Positions 9,164-19,932 are shown, counted from the first letter of the stretch. The stretch: 64,000 nt of DNA from Bacillus sp. N1-1 (GCF_009818105.1 NZ_CP046564.1:2728001-2792000); one strand, 5' to 3'. Program-made: numbers and translations. Notes: generated by a model from the sequence alone, not told the origin.

Positions 9164-10156
9164 TTACTCTTCGTATACATACTTCATTGCATCTTCAGCC
9201 GGTGCATAATCTGCATTTTCTGCGTACTCTGTTGCTTCATCTACCTCTTTTTGAACACGCTCATGAATTTCTTTTTCAATTTCATCGGTCAGGACGCCTA
9301 CTTCTTTTAAATAAGCTGCAAACGTAATAACAGCATCCTTTTTCTTCGCTTCTTCTACTTCTTCACGCGTACGATAAGCGCGATCGTCGTCATCACTTGA
9401 GTGAGGTGTTAAACGATAAGATACGGTCTCAATCAATGTTGGACCATCACCTCGGCGCCCTCTTTCTACCGCTTCTTTCGCAGCTTCATAAACAGCAAGT
9501 GGATCATTTCCATCAACCGTTACGCCAGGCATTCCATAACCAATGGCACGATCAGACACTTTCTCACAAGCTAACTGCTTTGATACTGGTACTGAAATCG
9601 CGTATTTGTTGTTTTCACAAACGAATAGCACTGGTAACTTATGAACGCCAGCAAAGTTAGCCGCCTCATGAAAATCTCCCTGATTGGATGAACCTTCTCC
9701 AAACGAACAGAACGTTACAAGGTCTTTTCCTTCCATGCGACCCGCTAGAGCAAAACCAACTGCATGAGGCACCTGAGTTGTTACAGGTGAAGAGCCAGTG
9801 ATGATGTTGTTCTTCTTCTGACCAAAGTGACCCGGCATTTGACGACCTGCTGAGTTTGGATCTTCTGCTTTAGCGAAACCTGAGAGCATCAGATCTTTTG
9901 CTGTCATGCCAAAAGAAAGGACTACGCCCATATCACGGTAATACGGTGCAACAAAATCTTTCTCTGGATCCATCGCAAATGCAGATCCAACCTGAGCCGC
10001 TTCTTGTCCCTGACAGGAAATAACGAACGGGATTTTACCAGCGCGATTAAGTAACCACATGCGCTCATCGATTTTACGAGCCATTAACATTGTTTCAAAC
10101 ATTTCAAGCACTCTTTCATCTGAAAGTCCTAATGCTTCATGACGATTTTCAGCCAT
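9164..10156 (-). CDS. bfmBAA: Branched-chain keto-acid dehydrogenase E1, alpha subunit
   Basis: Alpha subunit of E1 (330 aa), which decarboxylates the keto acids of Leu, Ile and Val using thiamine diphosphate. The cofactor motif runs from GEGSSNQGDFHEAAN to ENNKYAIS. The phosphorylation-loop region YRLTPHSSDDDDRAYR, conserved in E1 alpha chains, is present. The ATG has AAGGAGGTAAAACATT upstream. Transcribed with lpdV 30 bp before it and bfmBAB after it. Confidence 0.94.
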   Translation of the reverse strand: MAENRHEALGLSDERVLEMFETMLMARKIDERMWLLNRAGKIPFVISCQGQEAAQVGSAFAMDPEKDFVAPYYRDMGVVLSFGMTAKDLMLSGFAKAEDPNSAGRQMPGHFGQKKNNIITGSSPVTTQVPHAVGFALAGRMEGKDLVTFCSFGEGSSNQGDFHEAANFAGVHKLPVLFVCENNKYAISVPVSKQLACEKVSDRAIGYGMPGVTVDGNDPLAVYEAAKEAVERGRRGDGPTLIETVSYRLTPHSSDDDDRAYRTREEVEEAKKKDAVITFAAYLKEVGVLTDEIEKEIHERVQKEVDEATEYAENADYAPAEDAMKYVYEE

Positions 10157-10186
10157 AATGTTTTACCTCCTTAAATAAACCTTTTA

Positions 10187-11608
10187 TTAAGAATGAATTG
10201 CTTTCCCATCCACTGCAAGTGCAGCTTCACCAATTGCTTCAGACAGTGTAGGGTGAGGATGAATGGTATGCGCCACTTCCCAAGAGGCCGCATCAAGAAC
10301 TTTCGCTAGACCCGCTTCAGAAATCATATCGGTTACATGAGGGCCGATCATATGTACTCCTAAAAGATCCTCATTGTCCGCATCAGCTACAATTTTCACA
10401 AATCCATCAGATTCTCCGAAAACAAGTGCTTTTCCTATTGCTTTAAAAGGGAACTTTCCAATCTTAACGTTATGACCTTGCTCTTTCGCCTGCGCTTCTG
10501 TTAACCCTACACTTGCCATTTCTGGACTGCTGTAAATACAGCTTGGAACCTGAGTGTAATCGATTGGGTCAGGATCTTGATCAGCTAAGTGTTCTACTGC
10601 AGTAATCCCTTCATGTGAAGCAACGTGAGCAAGCTGCATACCACCAATCACATCACCAATCGCGTATATATGAGATTCTTTTGTTTGGAAATATTCATTG
10701 GTTTGAATAACGCCTTTATCTACTTCAATTGTCGTGTTCTCAAGACCGATGTTTTTCACGTTTGCTTCCCGTCCTACTGACACGAGCATCTTATCTGCAG
10801 AAAACGTTTTCGTTTCTCCTTCATGTTCCGCTTGAATGGATACACCCTGATCCTTTGTTAACGACTCGCCCATTACTTTTGCGCCAGTGAAAAGCTTGAT
10901 CCCCTTTTTCTTCATCAATTTATGTGCTTCTTTAGAGATATCTTTGTCTTCAGTAGGCACAATACGATCAGCATATTCGAGGACAGTCACCTCTACACCA
11001 AAATCAACAAGCATGGAGGCCCACTCAATTCCAATAACGCCACCACCGACAATGATAATGGAAGATGGGAGGCTTTCCATATGAAGAGCTTCATCAGATG
11101 TCATAACATACTCGCCATCTACCTCAAGACCAGGAAGCGTCCGTGGCTTCGAGCCCGTTGCAATAATAACGTTTTTAGGAATCAACATTTCATTTTCTTC
11201 CCCGTTATTCATTTCAACTGAAACCGTACCAGGCATCGGAGAGAATATGGATGGCCCAAGAATGCGACCGAATCCTTCAAATACATCTATTTTCCCTTGT
11301 TTCATAAGGTGCTTCACGCCATTATGAAGCTGATCAACAATTCCCTGTTTACGTTCTTGAACCTTTTTAAAATCTAACGCAATTTCCTTTGCCATCACGC
11401 CAAATTTCTCACCATGCTTAGCAGTGGCATATACTTCAGCACTTCGAAGTAACGCTTTACTTGGAATACAGCCGCGATGCAAACAAGTACCACCAAGTTC
11501 ACGCTTTTCAACGATTGCCGTTTTTAGACCTAGTTGGGAAGCACGAATAGCAGCTACATAGCCCCCAGTACCTCCACCCATTATAACGAGATCATATTCT
11601 TCAGCCAT
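10187..11608 (-). CDS. lpdV: Dihydrolipoamide dehydrogenase of the branched-chain complex (E3)
   Basis: FAD enzyme (473 aa) that reoxidises the lipoyl groups of BfmBB and passes electrons to NAD. The FAD site MGGGTGGYVAA is at the N-terminus, and the redox disulfide lies in GGTCLHRGCIPSK (Cys42, Cys47). The NAD site reads VGGGVIGIEWASML. The C-terminal catalytic His-Glu pair is in HTIHPHPTLSE. Its place inside the bkd operon identifies it as LpdV rather than the pyruvate dehydrogenase E3. Confidence 0.94.
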   Translation of the reverse strand: MAEEYDLVIMGGGTGGYVAAIRASQLGLKTAIVEKRELGGTCLHRGCIPSKALLRSAEVYATAKHGEKFGVMAKEIALDFKKVQERKQGIVDQLHNGVKHLMKQGKIDVFEGFGRILGPSIFSPMPGTVSVEMNNGEENEMLIPKNVIIATGSKPRTLPGLEVDGEYVMTSDEALHMESLPSSIIIVGGGVIGIEWASMLVDFGVEVTVLEYADRIVPTEDKDISKEAHKLMKKKGIKLFTGAKVMGESLTKDQGVSIQAEHEGETKTFSADKMLVSVGREANVKNIGLENTTIEVDKGVIQTNEYFQTKESHIYAIGDVIGGMQLAHVASHEGITAVEHLADQDPDPIDYTQVPSCIYSSPEMASVGLTEAQAKEQGHNVKIGKFPFKAIGKALVFGESDGFVKIVADADNEDLLGVHMIGPHVTDMISEAGLAKVLDAASWEVAHTIHPHPTLSEAIGEAALAVDGKAIHS

Positions 11609-11692
11609 TCAAATTCTCCTTTATAAAACGTTTTATTCCACTTTTTTATTTAAAGAGTCACTGCACATGAATTTGAAAATGCGTTAGAACCT

Positions 11693-12796
11693 TTAAACCA
11701 TTGATTCTACAGAAGAAACAGGATAAATTTTCGCTATTTCCTCTTCTCTTAACACGCGTAATCCACCTTCTGCGAGTGCCTGTAGCTCATTCTCACCAGG
11801 ATGAACGAGAACATCAGCAATCCACTTGATTTGCTCTGTTATTTGAGAGACAAATTGTTTTCCATAAGCTAGACCACCAGTTAAAACGATCGCATCCACT
11901 TCTCCAGCAAGAACAGCACTAGCCGCTCCAATCTCTTTGGCTACCTGATACGCCATGGCATCGAAAATAAGTTTTGCTTTCTCATCTCCAGCGTGAATTC
12001 GCTGCTCAACTTTTACGGCATCGTTAGTGCCGAGGTACCCAACGTAACCTGCTTGTCCAACAAGCTTTTTCATGATTTCGTCAGCGTAATACTCTCCTGA
12101 AAAACACATGGCGACAAGATCACCAACAGGAACTGTTCCCGCACGTTCTGGTGAAAATGGACCTTCACCGTGTAAGCCATTATTTACATCCACAACTTTC
12201 CCTTTTCGATGGGCACCAACAGTAATCCCGCCCCCCATGTGAGTCACGATAAGGTTGAGATCTTCGTATTTGCTATTTAATTGAGAAGCAACTCGTCTGG
12301 CGACTGCTTTTTGGTTTAATGCATGAAAAATACTTTTACGTTCGATTTCTGGCACTCCAGAAAGGCGAGCTACATCTTGAAGTTCATCGACAACTACTGG
12401 GTCAACAATAAAAGATGGGATATTGAGCTGTTCAGCAATTTCAAAAGCAATAATCCCACCTAAATTCGAAGCATGTTCACCCGAATAACCATTACGAAGA
12501 TCTTCAAGCATGCGTTCATTAACTGAGTACGTTCCACCTTCGATAGGACGCAACAAACCACCGCGTCCTACAACTGCAGATAATCTCGAAATATTAATAT
12601 CTTCTTCATCTAACGCTTCAAGAATGGTGTTTTTCCTAAATTCATATTGATCGATGATTGTTTTAAATTGATTGATTTCATCTGTATCGTGCCGTAATGA
12701 TTTCTCAAATACAGCACGCTCATTATCAAATACGCCTATTTTCGTTGAGGTTGATCCCGGGTTGATTACCAGAAGTCTATATACTTTATCTGTCAC
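11693..12796 (-). CDS. buk: Butyrate kinase / branched-chain fatty acid kinase
   Basis: Acetokinase-family enzyme (367 aa) that phosphorylates butyrate, isobutyrate or isovalerate, or runs in reverse to make ATP from the acyl phosphates produced by Ptb. Signatures: [16 protein letters not shown] at the N-terminus and [14 protein letters not shown] near residue 76. The glycine-rich [14 protein letters not shown] and LTGGLAYG are also present. GTG start with GGAGGG upstream. It sits 14 bp after bcd in the operon. Confidence 0.93.
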   Translation of the reverse strand: MTDKVYRLLVINPGSTSTKIGVFDNERAVFEKSLRHDTDEINQFKTIIDQYEFRKNTILEALDEEDINISRLSAVVGRGGLLRPIEGGTYSVNERMLEDLRNGYSGEHASNLGGIIAFEIAEQLNIPSFIVDPVVVDELQDVARLSGVPEIERKSIFHALNQKAVARRVASQLNSKYEDLNLIVTHMGGGITVGAHRKGKVVDVNNGLHGEGPFSPERAGTVPVGDLVAMCFSGEYYADEIMKKLVGQAGYVGYLGTNDAVKVEQRIHAGDEKAKLIFDAMAYQVAKEIGAASAVLAGEVDAIVLTGGLAYGKQFVSQITEQIKWIADVLVHPGENELQALAEGGLRVLREEEIAKIYPVSSVESMV

Positions 12797-12810
12797 TCCA
12801 AACCCTCCGT

Positions 12811-13908
12811 TTATCTACGATGACCTAGAATATGCTGAGAGTTCACTAAGAATTGACTTCTTGACTGCTTCATTTGCTCAATTCTTTCTTCAGCTAGACG
12901 GTCTGCCGCTGCATAAGTAGGAATGCCATCGCGTTTAGAAATTTCGATAACTTTTGCAATGGTGTCATAAATGCCATCAACGCGCTTCATTGCACGATCG
13001 CGATTATATCCATAAAGTTCATCTGCAACGTTAATAACACCACCAGCATTGATAACATAGTCAGGCGCATAAACAATACCCATCTCATGAATCTGATCAC
13101 CGTGTGTCGTTTCGCGAAGCTGGTTGTTTGCTGCTCCTGCAATAACTTTTGCTTTAATTTTGCCAATTGTATCGTCATTGATAATTGCACCGAGTGCACA
13201 TGGTGCAAAAATATCACAGTCTACCTCGTAAATGTCGTCTGGATCCACAGCTTTTGCACCAAAGTCAGCTATCGCACGATCAACCGATTCTTTGTTGATA
13301 TCTGTAACAACTAGAGAAGCTCCTTCTTCATGAAGGTGTTTGCAAAGATTATAGGCAACATTTCCTACCCCTTGAACAGCTACTGTTTTACCTTGTAAAG
13401 AATCTGTACCAAACGCTTCTTTTGCTGCAGCCTTCATTCCTACATAAACACCATAAGCTGTAACAGGAGAAGGGTTACCAGAAGAACCAAACGCTGGTGA
13501 AATACCAGTTACATATTCTGTTTCTTCATGAATTGTATCCATATCTTGAACAGTAGTACCCACGTCTTCAGCAGTAATGTAACGACCGTTTAATCCCTGA
13601 ATATATCGTCCAAAAGCACGGAACATCGCTTCATTTTTATCTTTACGAGGATCACCGATGATAACTGTTTTTCCTCCACCGAGATTTAAACCTGCTGCAG
13701 CATTCTTGTACGTCATTCCTTTGGCTAAACGAAGAGCATCCTCAAATGCAGCTTCTTCAGAAGCGTATGTCCACATTCTTGTTCCACCGAGAGCGGGTCC
13801 TAGGGTTGTATCATGAATCGCAATAATCGCTTTTAATCCTGAAGCTTTATCTTGACAAACAACCACTTGTTCGTAATCGTATTTCTCCATATAAGTAAAA
13901 AGTTCCAT
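12811..13908 (-). CDS. bcd: Leucine (branched-chain amino acid) dehydrogenase
   Basis: NAD-dependent oxidative deaminase of Leu, Ile and Val (365 aa), supplying the keto acids for the dehydrogenase complex. Glu/Leu/Phe/Val dehydrogenase fold: the substrate pocket [10 protein letters not shown], Lys68 (MTYKNA) and catalytic Lys80 (NLGGGKTVI), the same numbering as in well-studied leucine dehydrogenases. The Rossmann motif [11 protein letters not shown] binds NAD. The ATG has GAGGGAGATTACTG upstream. Lies between ptb and buk. Confidence 0.95.
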   Translation of the reverse strand: MELFTYMEKYDYEQVVVCQDKASGLKAIIAIHDTTLGPALGGTRMWTYASEEAAFEDALRLAKGMTYKNAAAGLNLGGGKTVIIGDPRKDKNEAMFRAFGRYIQGLNGRYITAEDVGTTVQDMDTIHEETEYVTGISPAFGSSGNPSPVTAYGVYVGMKAAAKEAFGTDSLQGKTVAVQGVGNVAYNLCKHLHEEGASLVVTDINKESVDRAIADFGAKAVDPDDIYEVDCDIFAPCALGAIINDDTIGKIKAKVIAGAANNQLRETTHGDQIHEMGIVYAPDYVINAGGVINVADELYGYNRDRAMKRVDGIYDTIAKVIEISKRDGIPTYAAADRLAEERIEQMKQSRSQFLVNSQHILGHRR

Positions 13909-13940
13909 CAGTAATCTCCCTCTCTGTTATCCTCTAATTT

Positions 13941-14837
13941 TTATTTAGCTGAACTTACTGCAAGCGCGATACTATAAACTTTGCTTTCTGAACTATCTGC
14001 GCGAGAAGTTAAAACGATTGGCGCTTTAGCGCCAGCGATGACTCCTCCAACTTTTGCATTTGCAAAATAGACAAGTGATTTATACAATGCATTTCCTACT
14101 TCTATTGAAGGAACAAGAAGGATGTCTGCTTTCCCAGCCACTTCACTTTGGATTCCCTTATGCTCTGCTGCTTCTATTGAAATAGCGTTATCCAATGCGA
14201 GTGGTCCATCAATCACGCATTCAGAAATCTGCCCTCTTTTATTCATCTGAGTTAGCGCCGATGCATCAAGCGTCGCTTGCATAGCTGGATTAACGACTTC
14301 TACTGCAGCTAGCGGAACAACTTTAGGGAGCGCAATTCCAATACTTCTCGCAATCGATACGGCGTTATTAACAATTTCCACCTTTTGCGTTAAATCCGGC
14401 TCAATATTCATACCAGAGTCTGTTACAAAAAGCAGTCGTTCATATCCTCGAACATCAAAAGCGGCTACGTGCGAAAGAACTTTTCCTTTTCGCAAACCAT
14501 ATTCTTTATTTAATACTTCTTTTAAAATGACTGAAGTGGAAACCATTCCCTTCATTAAAACATCAGCATCTTCATTTCGAACGGCTTGAACAGCCATCCT
14601 TGAAGCTTCTTGATCTGACTCCACATGCACAATTTGAAGAGATGATGATTCAGTTAAACCTTCATCAGTTAACATTTGCTTGATATCTTGCTTATCACCG
14701 TAAAGGATGAATGAAGCCAGTTGTTTCTGAATAGCTTTATGAACCGCTTCAATCACTTCTTTATCTGCAGCAGCAGCAAGTGCAATCGTTTTGTTAGGTT
14801 GTTTGGATACTTCCATCACAAGTTGATCTAGATTCAT
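13941..14837 (-). CDS. ptb: Phosphate butyryltransferase
   Basis: Phosphotransacylase (298 aa) exchanging CoA for phosphate on butyryl- and branched acyl-CoAs, paired with Buk. Recognised by length and by conserved stretches DVLMKGMVSTSVILKEVLN, LSHVAAFDV and FVTDSGMNIEPDL of the PTA_PTB family. First gene of the operon: AGAAGGAGGACATCA precedes the ATG and the sigma-54 promoter lies about 30 bp upstream. Confidence 0.94.
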   Translation of the reverse strand: MNLDQLVMEVSKQPNKTIALAAAADKEVIEAVHKAIQKQLASFILYGDKQDIKQMLTDEGLTESSSLQIVHVESDQEASRMAVQAVRNEDADVLMKGMVSTSVILKEVLNKEYGLRKGKVLSHVAAFDVRGYERLLFVTDSGMNIEPDLTQKVEIVNNAVSIARSIGIALPKVVPLAAVEVVNPAMQATLDASALTQMNKRGQISECVIDGPLALDNAISIEAAEHKGIQSEVAGKADILLVPSIEVGNALYKSLVYFANAKVGGVIAGAKAPIVLTSRADSSESKVYSIALAVSSAK

Positions 14838-14868
14838 TGATGTCCTCCTTCTACGCCATCATACTATT

Positions 14869-14885
14869 ATGCAAGTTCCGTGCCA
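14869..14885 (-). promoter_or_regulatory. Sigma-54 (-24/-12) promoter of the ptb-bkd operon
   Basis: The minus strand reads TGGCACGGAACTTGCAT, a full match to the TGGCAC-N5-TTGCA consensus, 31 bp upstream of ptb. The operon is therefore expected to be transcribed by SigL-containing RNA polymerase and to depend on the enhancer-binding protein BkdR encoded immediately upstream. Confidence 0.92.
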
Positions 14886-14927
14886 ATTCTATCTTATTGC
14901 CGTAACAGGGTTTTGAGCCGAACGAAC

Positions 14928-14965
14928 CATGCAACATTCTGCACATCGCGCAAATTATTGCATGC
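14928..14965 (-). promoter_or_regulatory. Candidate BkdR upstream activating region
   Basis: About 45-80 bp upstream of the -24 element, overlapping the 3' end of bkdR, TGCA/TTGC units recur: TGCATGG, TGCAGAATGTTGCA, TTGCGCGATGTGCA and GCATGCAATAA on the minus strand. Clustered dyads at this distance are typical of sigma-54 activator sites. The assignment to BkdR is inferred from position only. Confidence 0.4.
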
Positions 14966-17030
14966 CAGACTTTTCAATACCGTGTTTTTCCATCTTGTAG
15001 TATAGATTACGAAGTGACACACCTAATGCCTTTGCTGTCGCAGTTTTATTCCCTTCATAATGGTCAAGAGTTTGACGAATTGTCTTCTTTTCAAATTCAT
15101 CGACTAGCTGAGACAACATTTTGTCAGGTGTTCGTTCTACGGACAGCACATCAGCGTCTTTTTTCTCACTCAACAATGATGGGAGATGGTGCAAATCAAT
15201 CATTGTTTCAGAGACATCCATATGAATCACAATTCTTCCCAAAACATTCTCAAACTCCCTAACATTACCTGGCCAATCATAAGATTTTAAATAGTCAACA
15301 GCTACGTCTGTTATCCCTTTAACATTTCTCCCATAATCTTGATTAATTTTCGTAAGTAAATGTTTCGCAAGGGCGGCAATATCTTCTTTCCGTTGTCTCA
15401 AAGGGGCTATTTGAATCGGCAGCCGATTTAATCGATAGTATAAATCTTCCCTAAATGAACCATCGATTATTCTTTTTTCCAGTTTCGCATTTGTTGCTGC
15501 AATTATTCTTACATTAATTGAAATCGGCTTCGCTCCACCTACACGAACTATTTCTCGTTCCTGCAGAACGCGAAGAAGCTTTGCCTGAGTACCTAGAGAT
15601 ACCTCTCCTATTTCATCAAGGAAAATACTCCCGCCATTCGCTTCCTCAAAAAGCCCTCGTTTACCGCCCTGCCTAGCACCTGAAAATGCGCCATCTTCAT
15701 AACCAAAAAGTTCGCTTTCAAATAGTGATTCAGAAATAGCAGCACAGTTCACTCTGACAAATTTGTTGTATTTACGATCACTTGCATTATGTATGGCATG
15801 AGCAAATAGTTCCTTGCCTGTTCCAGATTCACCACGAAGAAGAACGGTTGCTGGCGTCGAGGCTGCCAGTTTCGCTTGTTGGACAGAGAAAGTCATCTCT
15901 TCTGACTTCCCGATAATGTCTTCAAAGGAATACTTCGCTTCAAGTGTTCTGATTATTTGTCTCGCTCGTTGAAGTTGATTGTTCAATGAGTGTAGTTCTG
16001 AAATGTCATGAATCACACCGACACTTCCTTTTAAGAGACCATCCACTATAACTGGTGAAACATTAACAACAACTTCTCTTTTTGCGGGACCGACTTTCAT
16101 TTGCACGCCACGCACTGGTTTTCTCGTTCTGAGTACACGCATATGCATGCTTTCACCTTCAGAAATATCCGTATTCGCCGGCTTTCCAATTACCTCGTCA
16201 CGCTGAAGTCCCGTTAATCTGGTGTAAGCAGGGTTGATCATAAGTCCTTTTCCAGTCTCATCCACTACCGAGATCGCCTCGTCAGAAGACTGTATAATAG
16301 CTTCCAGCATTGATTGAACACTTTTTAAATTTGTTACCTCTTGTGCCATCTGTTCAATTGCGGTCATATCTTTAAAAACAGCCAAAGCGCCTATGCGTCT
16401 TCCTTCATCATCAAACATTGGAATTCTCGTGGTAATAATTTTCTTACCATTTGGAAGTAGCTGTTCTTTATTAATTTCCGCTTTTCCAGATGAAAGAACG
16501 CGCGGAAGCCTACTTGAAGCCATAAGAGACCCAATTATTTTTCCACCCGCAAGTTCTTTGCTAATTCCCGTTATTTTCTCAGCACTTCGATTAAATAAGG
16601 TCACTTCCTCATGCACATTAACTGCAATCATACCATCATGTGTTGAATCTAAAATAATTTCTTGTTGTTTGGATTGATGTCGTAACGTATCAATTAATAC
16701 TTCTTTTTCTTCAATAAGTTTTAAAACAATATTAGCGACCGATCCCGGAATCAGGACAGTATGCTTTTCTCGCATGTCTCTTATTTCTTCAAAAACCGCT
16801 TCATCTCCGGTAGCTTCTACAATGACATCGATTTCAAATTGATTTAATGCTACTTTCCAATCTTCAAATACAGCTATCCCACTATTACGAGCTTTAAGAA
16901 TACCAGGGGCGCCTTGATCACAATCCACCATTGCAATAACTTTCATCATTTTAGTTTCCTGCAAAATCTGTAGAAGCGCCAATCCGCCTCTTCCAGCACC
17001 TACAATCATACATGTTCGCAACTTTTTCAT
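14955..17030 (-). CDS. bkdR: Sigma-54-dependent activator BkdR
   Basis: Enhancer-binding protein (691 aa) for the adjacent operon. Domains in order: a Rossmann-like N-terminal domain ([16 protein letters not shown], residues 8-110), two PAS domains (about 120-225 and 240-345), an AAA+ domain with Walker A GESGTGKE (400-407), the sigma-54 contact loop as GAFSGA and Walker [10 protein letters not shown], and a C-terminal Fis-type helix-turn-helix ([20 protein letters not shown]). The ATG at 17030 is chosen for its upstream AGGGTG and the B. subtilis-like length; an ATG at 17048 lacks a ribosome site. The inducer may be branched-chain amino or keto acids (inferred). Confidence 0.93.
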   Translation of the reverse strand: MKKLRTCMIVGAGRGGLALLQILQETKMMKVIAMVDCDQGAPGILKARNSGIAVFEDWKVALNQFEIDVIVEATGDEAVFEEIRDMREKHTVLIPGSVANIVLKLIEEKEVLIDTLRHQSKQQEIILDSTHDGMIAVNVHEEVTLFNRSAEKITGISKELAGGKIIGSLMASSRLPRVLSSGKAEINKEQLLPNGKKIITTRIPMFDDEGRRIGALAVFKDMTAIEQMAQEVTNLKSVQSMLEAIIQSSDEAISVVDETGKGLMINPAYTRLTGLQRDEVIGKPANTDISEGESMHMRVLRTRKPVRGVQMKVGPAKREVVVNVSPVIVDGLLKGSVGVIHDISELHSLNNQLQRARQIIRTLEAKYSFEDIIGKSEEMTFSVQQAKLAASTPATVLLRGESGTGKELFAHAIHNASDRKYNKFVRVNCAAISESLFESELFGYEDGAFSGARQGGKRGLFEEANGGSIFLDEIGEVSLGTQAKLLRVLQEREIVRVGGAKPISINVRIIAATNAKLEKRIIDGSFREDLYYRLNRLPIQIAPLRQRKEDIAALAKHLLTKINQDYGRNVKGITDVAVDYLKSYDWPGNVREFENVLGRIVIHMDVSETMIDLHHLPSLLSEKKDADVLSVERTPDKMLSQLVDEFEKKTIRQTLDHYEGNKTATAKALGVSLRNLYYKMEKHGIEKSGMQ

Positions 17031-17206
17031 CACCTGCACCCTATACATGCAATATATTTCATACTAATCATACATCTCTTTTTTAATTTTGACAAATTAT
17101 GCACGGTTGATCTTATCGTTTTTTTGTAAGTTGTAAGCATCAATGGACACTTCATTCCTACTTCGCTACAATAGCACTAGTGATGTGTAGAAAGGGTGCA
17201 CCAGTA

Positions 17207-17446
17207 ATGAGGTTAGTTGCTTTGCTTGTCGTATTAATTCCAGGAATCACCGGCGTCATAGGTATCAAATTAATGAGAGATGTTCTTTTCGGTGTATTAA
17301 ACCCACCGTTCACTTCTCTTGTTGTTCAATTCATTCTCGGACTCATTTTCCTTATCGCTGGCCTTGCTTTCGTTGGTGGTTTTATTTTCTACCGTGATCG
17401 CAAGCGAAATAAAGTACAGCAAAGATTCTCCTCTAAAAAACAGTGA
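17207..17446 (+). CDS. yqzF: DUF2627 small membrane protein YqzF
   Basis: A 79-aa membrane protein with two hydrophobic helices (about residues 3-22 and 38-62) and a basic tail (YRDRKRNKVQQR). MRLVALLVVLIPGITGVIGI and KLMRDVLFG match the DUF2627/YqzF family, which sits at this spot between bkdR and spo0A in Bacillus. The ATG at 17207 has AAAGGGTG upstream. Divergent from bkdR. No function is known. Confidence 0.85.
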   Translation: MRLVALLVVLIPGITGVIGIKLMRDVLFGVLNPPFTSLVVQFILGLIFLIAGLAFVGGFIFYRDRKRNKVQQRFSSKKQ

Positions 17447-17476
17447 TTTTTCATTGAAAGATCCTAAATATGAAAA

Positions 17477-17512
17477 CAAAGCCCACTTCACAAAAGAAGG
17501 GGCTTTGTTTTT
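17477..17512 (+). terminator. Terminator of yqzF
   Basis: CAAAGCCC / GGGCTTTG stem (17477-17484 and 17500-17507), 15-nt loop, then TTTTT on the plus strand. Confidence 0.85.
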
Positions 17513-17536
17513 ACATATTTAATTAGCAACGGTTTG

Positions 17537-17584
17537 TTAAGCATAAATCAATCCTCGTGTAGAGATAAATTGATTTATGCTTAA
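17537..17584. repeat. 16-bp perfect inverted repeat after spo0A
   Basis: Arms 17537-17552 and 17569-17584 are perfectly complementary (TTAAGCATAAATCAAT) with a 16-nt loop. It starts 8 bp after the spo0A stop. On the minus strand no T run follows, so it is not a classical intrinsic terminator. It may stabilise or process the spo0A mRNA 3' end, or bind a protein. Confidence 0.6.
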
Positions 17585-17591
17585 TTGCGAA

Positions 17592-18392
17592 TTACCTGCT
17601 ATGAGAATAATTGTCCATGTTGTGCTCAATCCGAAGCTTATCAGCAACCATTGCAATGAACTCTGAATTTGTTGGTTTCGCTTTAGACATACTCACAGTA
17701 TAGCCGAACAAGTTTGAAATAGATTCTACATTACCTCTACTCCAAGCAACCTCAATCGCATGACGAATCGCGCGTTCAACTCGGGATGATGTTGTATTGA
17801 ATTTTTTCGCAATATCAGGATATAGGACTTTCGTAATCGAACCTAATAGTTCAATATCATTATAAACCATCGTAATCGCTTCTCTTAAGTACATATAACC
17901 TTTAATATGTGCTGGTACTCCGATTTCATGAATAATACTCGTGATGCTCGCATCAAGGTTTCTAGGGCGACTTTCACGCTGAGGACGCTTATACGAGCCA
18001 TTATTTGTTGTAAATGTTGTTTTCTTACCACTAACTTGCCTTACATGACTTGCTAAATTATCCATGTCAAACGGCTTTAAAATAAAGTAGGATGCTCCTA
18101 AATCTACCGCTTTTTTCGTAACATCTTCCTGACCGAATGCAGTGAGCATAATAACGCTACAAGTATAATTCATTTCTCTTAAACGTTCGAGAACAGCCAG
18201 GCCATCTAAATGCGGCATAATAATATCAAGTACAAGTACATCAGGTTCTTGATCTTCAAGAACTTCTAAGCATTCCTGGCCATTGGAAGCGGTTCCGACT
18301 ACCTCCATATCCTCTTGTCGTGACATATATTCCTCAATTAAATTCACCAATTCACGATTATCATCAGCTAGACACACTTTTATTTTTTGCAC
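17592..18392 (-). CDS. spo0A: Sporulation master regulator Spo0A
   Basis: Response regulator (266 aa) that commits the cell to sporulation. The receiver domain has the acidic pocket ADD (10-11), phosphoacceptor Asp56 (LVLDIIMP) and the conserved Lys in FILKPF. A hinge follows, then the Spo0A-specific effector domain with [20 protein letters not shown] as recognition region. GTG start, as in B. subtilis, with AAGGAG upstream. Downstream of spoIVB, the conserved neighbour. Confidence 0.97.
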   Translation of the reverse strand: MQKIKVCLADDNRELVNLIEEYMSRQEDMEVVGTASNGQECLEVLEDQEPDVLVLDIIMPHLDGLAVLERLREMNYTCSVIMLTAFGQEDVTKKAVDLGASYFILKPFDMDNLASHVRQVSGKKTTFTTNNGSYKRPQRESRPRNLDASITSIIHEIGVPAHIKGYMYLREAITMVYNDIELLGSITKVLYPDIAKKFNTTSSRVERAIRHAIEVAWSRGNVESISNLFGYTVSMSKAKPTNSEFIAMVADKLRIEHNMDNYSHSR

Positions 18393-18569
18393 GGCTCCGT
18401 CTCTCCTTCCACAAGTTTGGTTACCGTAGTAGTATAGAAATTCAACGGAAGTTGTAAATTCCCTCTAAAATTTCTAAAAACATTTAAAAACAATATTTAT
18501 TCTTCATCATTCTCTAGCATACTTCAATTTACTACACATAACTACATTTTCTGAATACTCTTTCAATTT

Positions 18570-18576
18570 TGTCGAA
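18570..18576 (+). promoter_or_regulatory. Candidate 0A box upstream of spo0A
   Basis: TGTCGAA, an exact match to the 0A box core, lies about 180 bp upstream of the spo0A start in the spoIVB-spo0A interval. Autoregulation by Spo0A~P is known in B. subtilis. A 7-mer match alone is weak evidence; no convincing sigma-H promoter could be fixed beside it. Confidence 0.35.
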
Positions 18577-18610
18577 TTTTCTTCACCCAAAGTATACCAT
18601 GGTTTGAAAA

Positions 18611-18653
18611 TGAAAGAAAGCGAACATTGAGCTTTTTTAGCTCGCTGTTCGCT
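18611..18653 (-). terminator. Terminator of spoIVB
   Basis: Stem AGCGAACA / TGTTCGCT (18646-18653 and 18619-18626) continued by GAGCT / AGCTC, with a T/C-rich tail on the minus strand. One arm lies inside the last codons of spoIVB. Confidence 0.7.
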
Positions 18654-19932
18654 TTTCATTACGGCTTTCTTCATAAATATTAATACCAGCTTCTTCTAAC
18701 ATCCATTCAATATGAACGCCATAGCCTGAAGTGGAGTCATTAACAAACACATGAGTAACCGCTCCAATGACTTTTCCATCTTGAATAATCGGGCTTCCAC
18801 TCATCCCTTGTACAATCCCGCCCGTTTCTTTTAATAATTGAGGATCAGTTACTTTAATAACCATCCCTTTTGTAGCAGGGAACTTCTGAGGAATTGAACT
18901 GATAACTTCTACATCATATTCTCTTACCTCACTGCCTTTTACTACTGTTAGAATTTTTGCGGGACCTTCTTTCACTTGATGAGATAGCGCAATAGGCATC
19001 GGCTTATCATACATGCCTTTTTTTACTTCCTGATTCATTTCTCCAAAAATACCGAAAGGACTGTTCCGCGTTATTGTACCAAGCTTTTGATCCGTTTTAG
19101 AAAATCTCGCTAGTTTTTCACCAGGGTGGCCGTTGCTACCTTTTTCAATTGATGTTACAGAAGAGGGATAAATCTCTCCCCGATTAACAACAATTGGCTT
19201 CTTCGTATCCATATCAGATATAACATGTCCTAGAGCGCCATATTTTTTCGTATCTGGATGATAAAACGTCAACGTTCCAACTCCTGCTGCAGAGTCACGT
19301 ATATACAACCCAATCCTGTATGCTTCATTTTGTTTATCTTTGACAGGAACCAACTTCTTACTAAGTTCTTCATTTTCTCTAACGATCGTCACTTCTAATG
19401 CTTTGCCATTATTTGCTGCTTTTTTAACAATTGAGCCAATGTCGCTCATTTTTTGAACGGCTTGACCATTTATCTTTGTGATAATATCGCCTACTTGAAT
19501 GTCCGCTATTTCTCCGGGTGACCGATCTCCTTGATTCGTATGAATTAAATGGTGGCCAACAACGAGTACACCACGAGTATTTAATTTGACACCAATTGAT
19601 TGCCCACCAGGTATAACTTTAAAATCAGGAAGAACTTTCACATCAACTTTTTTAATTGGAATATTTCCAACAGTTAAATCCAGAATATCAGAACCGCTTT
19701 TGTCGCCGTTAACTGCAAGTTCTTTCCCCTGTGGGTTAAGACTTGCCACTTCAGAGCTTCCAAGCGTTGCAACGGCAGTAGTAACAGAGGAAATTGTTGT
19801 TTGATCTCCTTCAAACATGATAATCTCATCTGGAATTGATAAAAATAATTGTACTGGTTTTGAAAAACCAAGTACGATTAAACCTCCAAGGAGAACTACA
19901 CCTAACAGCTTTCGAAACATCTCTATCTTCAA
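18637..19932 (-). CDS. spoIVB: SpoIVB serine peptidase
   Basis: S55-family protease (431 aa) made in the forespore and secreted to the intermembrane space, where it cleaves SpoIVFA and so triggers pro-sigma-K processing. An N-terminal anchor (residues 7-25) precedes a PDZ domain (about 115-195) and the protease domain. With the TTG start at 19932 the triad is His236 (GALGHVISD), Asp363 (VTDPQLL) and Ser378 (QGMSGSP), exactly the B. subtilis numbering. That TTG has AGGAG nine bases upstream, whereas the GTG at 19959 directly abuts its GGAGGT. Confidence 0.95.
   Translation of the reverse strand: MKIEMFRKLLGVVLLGGLIVLGFSKPVQLFLSIPDEIIMFEGDQTTISSVTTAVATLGSSEVASLNPQGKELAVNGDKSGSDILDLTVGNIPIKKVDVKVLPDFKVIPGGQSIGVKLNTRGVLVVGHHLIHTNQGDRSPGEIADIQVGDIITKINGQAVQKMSDIGSIVKKAANNGKALEVTIVRENEELSKKLVPVKDKQNEAYRIGLYIRDSAAGVGTLTFYHPDTKKYGALGHVISDMDTKKPIVVNRGEIYPSSVTSIEKGSNGHPGEKLARFSKTDQKLGTITRNSPFGIFGEMNQEVKKGMYDKPMPIALSHQVKEGPAKILTVVKGSEVREYDVEVISSIPQKFPATKGMVIKVTDPQLLKETGGIVQGMSGSPIIQDGKVIGAVTHVFVNDSTSGYGVHIEWMLEEAGINIYEESRNEKRTAS

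Noticed and set aside
18480..18560. Possible sigma-H promoter for spo0A
   Set aside because: GAAT-like -10 elements occur but no matching -35 at proper spacing could be fixed.
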